Both the position numbers and the translations under genes were made by a program. A stretch of DNA of 64,000 nt, taken from assembly GCA_004154925.1 (NCBI GenBank), contig QJNS01000318.1, positions 1-64,000 on the forward strand. The letters are read 5' to 3'. The DNA is from Monosporascus cannonballus. Lineage: Eukaryota > Ascomycota > Sordariomycetes > Xylariales. The first letter of the stretch is position 1, and each line of letters begins with the position of its first letter. Of this stretch, positions 34,951 to 44,236 are shown piece after piece. Below the pieces are notes generated by a model, which was not told the DNA's origin, ran no database searches, and saw only the letters and a list, made by a program, of their open reading frames with translations.

Positions 34951-36034
34951 ACAAATCGCCTTACCGACGACTTGATACCACTGAAGGGGCAGAGAAGCAG
35001 AATGCCAGCCGACCTAGATGCGGTCAACAAGGGATATGATACGATCAGGAGGAGAAGGGGTCCGGACAGAGCCTGGGGTCACCAGTTCCAGGATCAGGTG
35101 CTGAGGATCCCCTTCTCTTCCTTTCTTTATGTCTCTGTCTTAGGGAGAGGCTATGATGAAAAGCGGTGATGAAAAGGGGATGCTAATGAGGAAAGCGGAA
35201 CCGTTGTTGATTTCTTTTTATACCACCAATACCAACACAAACGGGGAGTTTCGGCGTCCCTCCTCTCTTAATGAATGAACGGCAGAGATGGCGAAAAGGG
35301 GAAGGAGCGGGCGTGGAGAGGGACTTTTATACATCCGGCCAATGTACTGCGGAAGGAGAGAGATTCCCCTTTATAATAGGTTGGTCTTGATGATTGACCG
35401 ATACAGACAAGGTGCCCGGGCTTACTCCCTATCCATCTATATAGGCATTCATCCATCTATGCATCTTCTTGCCCAGCCCGCCTGGCTGGCTGGCAACACA
35501 CTTACATATGTCCGTATGGGTGTCAGGTAAATAGATAAATGCTTAGGTAGATGGACAGGTGGCAGTCGAGGTAGATCACAGGAAACAATCGTTTGCGTTT
35601 TATTTTACCGCCAGATGCCTATCTATATGTCCTATGATGATAAGATGCGAGAAGGAGGTCGTTTCCTATTTCCCTTCGCGACGAAGGGGGCGTTGATTGA
35701 CCATTAGGTAAGTAACGCCCGGCTCGCTTCGGATTGTCACCCTGATGATGAAAATACGTGACAGGTTTCGTAACAATGGCTTTGTGCGGTTGATGCTACC
35801 AACAACCTGAATTGGTTGCCTGTGCGTATGGTTGGTTCCCGAGGCTACGGTTAGGGGACAAATTCCTCTATTCCCATTGAAGCCGCAGCCTGAATATGAG
35901 TGAACCTCAGGCCCAAGCCTCTCAATATTTTCACCTTCTGCCTACTTCAAGGGTAATTTGATTAGCACTAATCCTCACCCTTTGCTCGTCGGCCCGCCCT
36001 TTTCGCGTTCGTAGTTGAACTCCCCGCCATCGCT
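34679..36034. other. intergenic containing an assembly gap
   Basis: No supported gene on either side of the gap. Short ATCC/CTATC-rich words occur near 35430-35460. Confidence 0.4.
34849..34963. other. Assembly gap with homopolymer flanks and duplicated edge
   Basis: 13 G (34849-34861) are followed by CCAACAAATCGCCTTA, 10 N (34878-34887), 63 C (34888-34950) and then ACAAATCGCCTTA again (34951-34963). The same 13 bases lie on both sides of the N run, so the two contig ends probably overlap and the gap is artificial. The true length of the homopolymer is unknown. Confidence 0.85.
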
Positions 36035-37918
36035 ATGGATTCGTCCGCAGCCGTTCCGATTGTCCGCTACGGCGTCGAAAATAAGTATATACCAGGCGAC
36101 CCGACAGGTTGGAAGATGAAGGACTGCGGTAACATTTGCCACTGGACTGGTCGCGATCGCTACAGAGTGAGCTTAAACTAGGCCGTGCCATCCAACCATG
36201 GGGAGAGATGTATAGCTAATTCATCCGCGCACGCAGAGCTGCCCGCGTTTCTCTGCGGCCGATTTTCAGCAGCGCGAGGACAATCGCATCAAGGCCGTAG
36301 AAACCTTCCTTGCGTACATCACTCAAGTCACCGGCGTTGAAGCTGCGAGAGAGCACGGGACCGTTGTCCGGGATACGCCGGAAGAGCTGGTTATCGACCA
36401 CCACTTTCGGGGCTTCGATGTGCGCGTCATCCAGCTACGCGACGCGTCATACGCGGATAAAGGGTCCTACACTAAAGCCAGGAGAGCCCAAGAGCTCGAA
36501 AAGCGATCCGAGGAGAAGATGACTGCCGCCGAACCGGTGATGGGCCGCGGAGCCGAGAACCTCCTAATGGCCCAGCGGATGCACCGAGGCGAGGCTCCCC
36601 CGATTCCGATTGCATCGCGCTACGAAGGATAGCCCAGACGGAAACGAAAACCGCGGGAAATGGTATAAGACCATGCGTGTCGAATCCTGCCGTCGCTTCT
36701 GGGTCGGGACTACGAGGAAAGAGCGCGGCGAAATAAGAGACACAGCTACCACACAGCCATCTGGCGAGTTAGCACCCATTATCGAACAGATTCAGATGGA
36801 GCACGACGGCGACACGAATGACCAATTCTAGGGACAACAACGGGATCAGGGAGCCGCGGCGGATGAAGAAATCTATGAGAGAGTGTCCAAAGATATCGTC
36901 ATCATCCTGGATAAGGACTCCAACGTGCTACTTTGCAGGTTCAAGCGCCTGTTCCAATTCCTCTTTGGCGAGAAGGGCAAGAACAAAGTCGACGACGCGG
37001 TCCGAAAATGGTCGCCCCTGCCGCCCCTCCCGGTTCCCGAGACCGCCCGCCACATGGCGGACGACTTGATCCGTCAACAACACCCCGAACCGGACCTCGA
37101 GAAAGCCCGGTCCCTCGAGGAGCTTGAGCAGCGATACCAGTGCGTCGTCCATTACGGCACGTGGGCGATGCAGGGCCGGACGAACCCGGACCTCGTCTTC
37201 CGGACCGCGTGGGGCTGTCGAAGCCGACCTTTGCTACTCTCTTCGCTCTGGGAATAAACTCGTTCACCGGACGCCACGTCGATAAGACGGACGTCCGTCA
37301 CGGTTTTGCTGGGCTGGTAGCACTTGGCGATTACGTCGGTACGTCGTTGTCGTCACAAAGCCTGCATTATTGACCTTTAGAAGCTCACGAGCCGCAGGTG
37401 GCAATGTTTGCTTCCCACCGCTGGCGATGGCGCTAGACTATCAGCCGGGCGATTGCGTCATCTTCCGCGGTGCCGAAATGGAGCACTTCGTCGCGGACTG
37501 GACGGGGTATCGGACCTTCTTGTTGTACACGAACCATCAGCCGGTCAGGAACTACGCTCATCGCATCATGGGCAAGCTTCCTCCCAAGCCCAACGACCCG
37601 TGGCACCCCGACCGGGTCCGGGAGCGGGAGGAAGCCGGGGAGGTCACTCTCGCACCGGAATCCGAGCCGGACATCGACTCCTACGACCTGTGCTACACGG
37701 AGCCGTTGTCCCCGGAGCCCGAGACCCTCTACGAGGCAGATATCTAGGGCCCCGCGCATATCCCCTCGGACCTACTGTATGCCGACTCCACGACGGGATC
37801 CTTAAACAATAGCTCGACGTCTTCTTATCTGGACCACGGACGGATTATGGTAGAGGGGCCGGAGTTCAAGAAGCGCAAGACTGAGAATTGCGCGCATGGA
37901 TTGGCAGATGGTATGTAA
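36035..37918 (+). pseudogene. Decayed 2OG-Fe(II) oxygenase-like gene
   Basis: The gene starts at ATG 36035 (MDSSAAVPIVRYGVENKYIP). A clean intron (GTGAGC...GCAG, about 36166-36237) leads into CPRFSAADFQQREDNR. The similarity then runs on through one frame slip near 36625, an in-frame TAG (36829-36831), a second frame break near 37210, an intron (about 37340-37398) and another TAG (37745-37747), ending near 37918. The C-terminal half has the double-stranded beta-helix pattern of Fe(II)/2-oxoglutarate oxygenases: HVDKTDVRHGFAGLVALGDY gives the HxD pair, and DYQPGDCVIFRGAEMEHFV gives the distal His, followed by TNHQPVRNYAHR. This arrangement resembles the large fungal lineage-specific oxygenase-like family often found near mobile DNA. 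About 50 residues expected between YQCVVHYGTW and the HxD block seem to be missing. Unrecognised introns could explain part of the breakage. Confidence 0.65.
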
Positions 37919-38562
37919 GTACATGACGAATGAGCCAGGAGATAACTGGCTCGGCGACGCAGTCTATTTCTTGCTACAGGTTGCCTGTCGTTGCAGATAG
38001 GATAAGCATATCACCGGCCAGCCCAACTAGCACAAGATTGTGGTGCGTCTTGTCCGTTCACCCGTCCGTTGAGTTACGTAGACAGCTACTCTGGATAGCC
38101 TACTACGGTAAACACATCGTCCATGAAGTGAGCAGCGAATACGTGACTGTGGAATATATACCTTTCCGTCGATGACCGTCGCATCAGTTCCATAGCTGCT
38201 ATATCTCGACGATTCTGCCTATGGATTAAAAAGCCCGGGACTGCCCGGAACGTTACAGCAACTTTTTCAGAACGGCATCTTCGTAAGCAAGGTGTCGCAG
38301 CGTAGAGTCCACAGGTCCACTTTCTTGGGCGCTTCGCCAGCCGTATTTCTATGGCATATGGCCGATGGCCGTTGACTCGAGGAAGTCGTGTGGATAGTTG
38401 GGGGTTGGAGTTACGGTATTACAGCAGTGGCTCCCTGGCACACTAGCAGATACATTTGTAGTACATATGATGGCATTTCAACTCACGATATTTGCTGCAT
38501 CCGAATCTTAAGTGGCATATTCATCTCTATAAGCCGTCTAATGTCTAATCTTCGCACCGAAA
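37919..38562. other. intergenic, no gene seen
   Basis: Only short frames without recognisable content occur between the decayed oxygenase gene and the CobW-type gene. Confidence 0.4.
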
Positions 38563-39702
38563 TCACGAGATCCTAGTCGCCGTCAACTCGCCCTTATCAC
38601 TCCCCTCCAGCTCCAACCAGCCACTGCTCTCCAGCTTCCTTTTCCACTTCGCGCTCTCGTACCTGGCCAGAATCAAGGTCATGCGAAGCGCAGTCTCGCT
38701 GCTCGATACGTGCTCGCCCGTCTCTGGGTCGAGTGGCGTGAACGTCCACCGGCCGAAAGCCCAGTTCAGGATATACCTGTTCGAGGGACTGGAAGGCGGC
38801 GGCATCGCCGTCTCGTCGTCGCCAGAGTTCCGCACCGTCGACGCCGCCGTCAGCACCGCCTTTATCCGGTAGACCTCGTCCTTGGGCGCCGCGTTCAGGA
38901 GCGCCATCAGCTTCGCCGCGTCGACCGCCGCGGCCTCTCTCCCTCCATCTCCTCCGCCTCCCCTGAGCGTCACCGACAGGACCTCGACCTCGGACTGGTG
39001 GTCGTGGCTGTGGCCGTGGTCGTGTCCCTCGGTGCCCGCGCCGCTCTTGGCCGGGTCCTCCTCCTCCTGCGTCAGGGACCGCGCCAGCCCGCCGTCGATG
39101 CCGAAGATGACGTCGACGGGCACGCGGCCCCGGTCGCTCTTGACCCAGGCGACGTCGACCTCGAGGTCGCCGAGGCGGTCGATGCACTCGTCGAGGCGGC
39201 GCTCGTCGCAGAGCTCCCACTTGTTGAGGACGACGAGGTCGGTGTAGCGCGCCTGGATGCGCGCCGTGTAGCTCGTGTCGTCGTAGCCGCGCCAGTTCTC
39301 GACGTCGATGACGGTGACGACGCCGTCGAGCACAAAGTCGCCCGTGTCGCGCGCCACGCGGTTCACCTCGATGGCCAGGGTCGCGGGGAAGGCGGACCCG
39401 GACGTCTCGACGACGATGCGGTCGGGCCGCCGCCGGGGCGCGTCGCGCAGCTCCCTGAGCGCCTGCCCCAGCTGCCCCACGAGGTTGCAGCAGATGCAGC
39501 CGTTGAGCAGCTCCTGCACGCCCGAGATGGCGCTCGACGATGCCAGCTGCGAGTCGACGGCCACGTCGCCGAACTCGTTCTTCAGCAGCGCGAGCCGGTA
39601 CGACGGGTTCGCGGCGCGCAGCTGCGGGACCAGGCTCAGGAGGATCGTCGTCTTCCCCGAGCCGAGGAAGCCCGTGATTATGGTCACGGGGATCGGCGCC
39701 AT
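38563..39702 (-). CDS. CobW/G3E-family metal-chaperone GTPase
   Basis: Intronless, 379 residues, starting MAPIPVTIITGFLGSGKTTI. The P-loop GFLGSGKT is at residues 11-18. The metal-binding CxCC motif of the COG0523/CobW subfamily (GCICCNL) is at C69-C71-C72, with the preceding NEFGDVAVD switch region. VVETSG and VVLNKWEL supply the downstream G motifs. A His-rich loop (HDHGHSHDHQ) lies at about 235, typical of zinc- or cobalt-handling members. The C-terminal CobW domain includes RYILNWAFGRWTFTPL. Such GTPases load metal into client enzymes (for example ZNG1-type zinc transfer to methionine aminopeptidase); whether this is the ZNG1 orthologue is not clear because the CPELY-type client-binding motif is not evident. 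A 25-T tract lies about 50 bp upstream of the start. Confidence 0.92.
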   Translation of the reverse strand: MAPIPVTIITGFLGSGKTTILLSLVPQLRAANPSYRLALLKNEFGDVAVDSQLASSSAISGVQELLNGCICCNLVGQLGQALRELRDAPRRRPDRIVVETSGSAFPATLAIEVNRVARDTGDFVLDGVVTVIDVENWRGYDDTSYTARIQARYTDLVVLNKWELCDERRLDECIDRLGDLEVDVAWVKSDRGRVPVDVIFGIDGGLARSLTQEEEDPAKSGAGTEGHDHGHSHDHQSEVEVLSVTLRGGGGDGGREAAAVDAAKLMALLNAAPKDEVYRIKAVLTAASTVRNSGDDETAMPPPSSPSNRYILNWAFGRWTFTPLDPETGEHVSSSETALRMTLILARYESAKWKRKLESSGWLELEGSDKGELTATRIS

Positions 39703-40228
39703 GGTCGGATGCCGGGACCGGGGAGATTACGACAAGGGATGAGGGGGGCCTTTTTTTTTTTTTTTTTTTTTTTTTCCCACGATGGACTCGCAAGAGGCCC
39801 TGCGCCGTTTTGTAAACGAAAAAGTTTTATGGTCTGCTCCCAATGACCGATTGAGTAATTGCCGACTAATGCTGGATTGATTGTGTTATAAACGAGCGAC
39901 AACACACTATAGGGTTTCCTAGTAATACCGTAGGCGCCCCCTGAAGCGACATGAAAGCTAATTAATGTATACGCAATGGAGGGTTCAACGGGAGCTGAAA
40001 ATTAAGGTTATCGATCTCGCAGAGGGTGCCGGGGGCCCCACAGTTACCCGGCACGGTGCTGTGAATGACGTAAAGTGGGTCCCGGATTCACGGCGCAGGA
40101 AACAAATCAAAATAGTTCCATAGAAAAGTTGAAGCCTCCGAGGAAGTGTTCATCGCCCAGGTTTCAGGTTTCCTCCATCAGACAGGATTTGACTCTTCGT
40201 TTCATCCGTCTACGCAGCTTCGCCCAAG
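39703..40228. promoter_or_regulatory. Divergent promoter region with T25 tract
   Basis: 526 bp between the divergent CobW-type gene and the small plus-strand gene. It contains 25 uninterrupted T (39751-39775), which on the CobW coding strand is poly(dA) just upstream of the start codon. Such tracts exclude nucleosomes in fungi; here that role is inference. Confidence 0.5.
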
Positions 40229-40612
40229 ATGTCTATGTCGGCGCAGGCACCCAAGGAAAAGAGCAGGAAAAGCCCACCTACAAGCCGCAGCTTGACCAGG
40301 CGGCCCGCGAGGCGCGGAACCCGGGAGGTGAACGCCAGTCGGGTCTCGCGCAGAAGAGTAAGATTCACCCTGGCCCCTAGTTGGCTTCGTGGATTCGGAG
40401 TCGTTCCGAGCTAATGCGTTCCCGAAACAGTAACCGAGTACATCCCGGGGGCCGCAAAGATCCTGGACACCGGGGCGCAGGACAAGCCCGAGGAGAAGCA
40501 TCCCACGCCGCACCTCCCGCCCAGGCGTCCGGATCACGACCCGCACATCGAGGAGTTCGTGCGGGACCAGCACAGGAGCAAGCACCAGCACCTGGAGTTC
40601 GATAATCCGTGA
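40229..40612 (+). CDS. Small hydrophilic protein with a reading-frame slip
   Basis: The 3' exon (40431-40612) and the end of the 5' exon read as one protein across a 73-nt intron (40358-40430, GTAAGA...ACAG, branch GCTAATG): EQEKPTYKPQLDQAAREARN, then GERQSGLAQKITEYIPGAAK, and a C-terminus PPRRPDHDPHIEEFVRDQHR before the stop TGA. This looks like a small conserved, charged fungal protein of unknown function. The coding frame has no ATG. The good start at 40229 (MSMSAQAPKEK) is in the adjacent frame and meets the main frame within an A-rich AAGGAAAAGAGCAGGAAAAG stretch, so a one-base indel (sequencing error or mutation) near 40260 probably separates them. Confidence 0.6.
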
Positions 40613-42048
40613 AACCACCTCTACCTATTAGGTTGTCCGCGAATCGTGGACCTTTTTTTGTCCAAGCATCGGGGCTAAGATGATAGCCCGCATCTTGTAC
40701 TGAGCTGGATGGAAGAAGAGGAAGGCGAGCATCTGCACCGTCTAGCCATGTGCTTTTTGGGAGGTGGGAGTTTAGACTCCTTTGGTACATCAGGCAAACC
40801 TCTCGTAGATCTTCATTCGCATTATTTCGGCGTGCAATTCAAGAAGTCTACTGCGGCGGGACTTTCGACTATCTTAGTGATTATTCGTTTCTTACAGCTT
40901 ACTATGAATATGAGGACCCACGGACGAGTTGGCCATCCGTGCCAGAAGCGATATAAGAGCCCAACATCTCATGTTTCGAGACCGTCCGGCTTCTTTCCTA
41001 CTGTCTCCTGTGCGGCCTACGAACATATATCTCGAATCAAACGGCGATAAAAATCCCGATCGGCTTCAGCGATTGCTCAGCGGGAAAGCAGGGATATGGA
41101 AGGTGGCCAAGTGCGATAGATGCGGCCGTGATCTCCTTGCGGGTGCCACAACCCTCCGCACTGGGGAAGGGCCGCAATGTATGACGTCCGGTCGGATGAG
41201 AGTATCCTACGGCCGAGAGAAAAGCTCACAGATGGTGGTCAATCTAAGGGTCTCGCCAAGCCTCGACGACCATCTCTTAGCCCAGATTCTGACGCTCATC
41301 ATCTTGGTAGAATACCGTAATTTAAGGGTTCGATCATGGGGCACTTCGCTTGTAATTTGAGTTGGTTAACGGCAGAGGTAGAGGGGAGTGGAGCCTACAG
41401 GAGATGACTCGGTAAAAGCGGCATGGCGATCCATTGGTGCCGTGTACACATTACTCATTTCTAGAATTTACGAGTCGGGTCTTTAGGGACAAGTTCATCA
41501 TCCCATGGTAGGCATTCTCCACCAATCTACCCATTGTGAATCTCTTCCCCAAAGAAAATGAAGCGGAAACTCAATGCGTTGAAGGCCGTAAGACTGCCGC
41601 TAGAGGATGATTGGTAATGATGTTATACTTTCGTCCATACTCAGTAGTGATTGAGAACCCCTAACAGCTCGGACGTCGACTAGGTTTGGTCGAGTACTTC
41701 CCGGGTCCCCCTGAATTCTGGAGGTATAGGAGAGCTGCCGAGGTTAGATAGGGTACCGCCTACCACAGCCGTCCATCTCAAGGCCCAATGCCAGTTCCCC
41801 TCCAATCCTTCCTCTAAACCATCGACAGGGAAGCGTTACGACAAATGGCATTAAAAGCGCCGACCTTAGTCTGGTTACCCGGGGTATATACCTCGTCGTG
41901 TAGCCTCGATATCGGTCAGTCAGCCCATTTCTATACATTCGTAGGGTTCATATAGAAAGCCCCTTGCGTCATTGGCAAGCAGAGTCATGGCACCAAGACG
42001 AGGAAGGAGTAATCAAGCGTGATGAGGGCATCAAGATGCACCGAATAC
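40613..42048. other. 1.4-kb intergenic, no supported gene
   Basis: A plus-strand frame at 40929-41360 contains a CDRCG pair but no further zinc-binding pattern and no recognisable family, so it is not called. Nothing else was seen. Confidence 0.4.
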
Positions 42049-42720
42049 TTACAGGTCGTCGAAACAGCTGCAGTATATGCCCTTCAGGCTCTTCCGGCCA
42101 CCGTGCTCGACGTAGAAGCTCGAGCCACGTGCCTCGTTGCACATGTACTGGCACTTGAACGCCACGTATGCGAAGCCGGTATCGTCGTGGAACATGGTGT
42201 GGCCGAAAGCCTGTTGGATTTTTGGTCATTTCTTATCAGCAGACCGAACCAGACACAGTCGGAGAGACTCCAGAGCATATTACCGCCCCGGGATGCCTGT
42301 GTCTCTAGAGGAGAGATTAGGGGAGGGAGTATGGTACGGTAGCTGGGGGCGTGCCCGTCGAAAAAGAACGTGACAACCGTTCGGCTGGGAACGCCTTCCG
42401 AAACCTGGACACCCCCGACTCCCCGGTGGGCACGATGATGACTATGACGGGTCGGCACGGGGACTCACCTGCGTAGCGACGACATGCTCACTGGACCACG
42501 ACGCGGAAGGTTCGAATGGGGCCCCATCGTGCGGGGTCGGTTCCGCCCGAGTGTAATTGATGGTGTAGCCTTCCGTCACGACGGGGTCGCCCTGGGTGCA
42601 GGGTATGATGGTCTGCTCTGGCGCGTTGGTAGGATGAATCCGGGTATGGGTAGTATGGCCCAGAGCGGAGAAGAGGAAGACCGTGGCTAGGGGACAAGAC
42701 TTGAGACTGGCAAGCTTCAT
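42049..42720 (-). CDS. Small secreted Cys-containing protein (effector-like)
   Basis: Two exons, 42469-42720 and 42049-42210, give 137 residues; the 258-nt intron has a CAG|GTGAGT donor and an AACAG acceptor, both in phase 0. The start at 42720 gives MKLASLKSCPLATVFLFSAL, a signal peptide. The mature part contains one Cys (IIPCTQGD), an NYT sequon and, in exon 2, FAYVAFKCQYMCNEARGSSF with a final YCSCFDDL, a C-x3-C ... C-x-C spacing like that in PAN/apple-type secreted domains. The stop TAA is embedded in a perfect donor (CT|GTAAGT at 42052), so a third exon is possible: skipping the stop could add a short tail. Family not recognised. It is secreted by prediction only. Confidence 0.65.
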
Positions 42721-44236
42721 TTTGTGCGGCTGGTTATGGTATCCGGGAGAGTAAGTTGGCACTCGGTTCCGGCTGGTGTGCCGGTGACGGTAGAAATATA
42801 TGATGTTGTCCGGGATAAATAAAAAAGAGAGGCAGATCTGGATAGAAGCAGAGGCCAGCCAGGTATATCATCTATGGCGAGTCGATAGAGTATATGGGTG
42901 GTCAGAGGTACCGAACCTCAATGAGATCTTGGAGATATTAGCGCCAGGGCGCGGCATAATATACCGCAGGAACTACAGCAGGGGCAGTTCATCAGAAGGT
43001 GTACACAGTTCTAGCTACAATGACATCTCGAGTATTGTGACCTACGTAATACGTACCTACCAAGGTAACATATTCGACCCTCGAGTGCCACTTCTCTCCG
43101 GAACCCGTCTGACGAGATAGCTAGGTAGGAGCATCTCGTCAACAATCTGTTTCCCCACAGCGGGCGTTGCACCCATCATCATCATCATATCATCATCGAC
43201 CAGCAAGAACCCGTAGGTGGGGAGAGGCCAGGAAGCAACGACCCAGGTTCGAAGCTATCCACTGCCACTGACGCCCGAGGCGTTTCGATATCCGCAGAGG
43301 TCTGAACGGCTTTCTTCCCAGCGTGAACGAGGGACGAAGGCACGCAGGATTCCGTCACAATAGGATCTAGTAAATACGCCGGATAACTATTACATGTGTA
43401 TGCCCTTATGTACCAGGGCATGGCTCTTCGCTTGGTGATTGTACCGAGCGCCTCGGCCGACGCACATTAGCTAGGTAAATTCTAGTTGGAGTTCGACATG
43501 GGTTTTGGCTTCCCCGTTAATATCTCACGTCTTATATTCCTGACGTGCCGTGGTGTTGTTACGTCCCCGACAAGTCGTTCCTAACCCGTCTGTCGATAAC
43601 GGCAAAACTATTGAGTGAAACGGTTTTGATTCGAGTATGTTCGTGCATACAGAGTGATTAAACGTACATATAACATGGACGGATACAAAAACATGGAGAG
43701 CGTTAGTATAAACGTTGCGCAATGCCAGATTGTTAAGATGGTTAAAGAGAGCCAAGGATGCTTGCTTATGAGGATGCTTGGACGAGACCTGAGCTCGTCG
43801 TATCCCGCTTCCATCATCCACCAGGAGCTGGAGCCTTATCATCCTTAGAGCAAGTCCGCAGGTGGTAGAGGCTTTGGAAAGGGGTTGAAGGCATAACCTT
43901 GGGATATTACGAATGCTGAACGCTCCTCCGGAAGATTCATCCAACGTATTCGTATTGCTGTCTACCTGCTCATAGCTAAAAGAAGATACACATGGGGGAA
44001 TCGCGATTAAACACTGATCCTCCTACGTCTTCGTGTTAGACAAAGTGCACTAGCATTGCATCTCCGTAAGCACCGTTCTAAGGTCTAGGAAGGCCTTGAG
44101 CGGTATGCACGATGCAGTTAGTAGTTTTTAAGAGTTACCCCTCGAATTAGAGTGTTAGTAAAGCATCGATACGAAGTTGCCAAATGCGGGATATTAGTAA
44201 ACGGAGAGGTTCTGATCGGCCAACGCGCTTCTGCAC
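42721..44236. other. 1.5-kb intergenic, no supported gene
   Basis: Contains a CATCATCATCAT stretch (about 43174-43198) and several TACGTA/ACCTACC words (43041-43070). The minus-strand frame at 43525-43944 is not recognisable. Nothing else was seen. Confidence 0.4.

Noticed and set aside
38597..39846. Long overlapping frames of 378-398 residues over the CobW gene
   Set aside because: They are Arg/Pro/Ala- or Val-rich translations of GC-rich DNA; only the CobW frame has family motifs.
40929..41360. Plus-strand frame with CDRCG
   Set aside because: A single CxxC pair without partner ligands and no similarity that I recognise.
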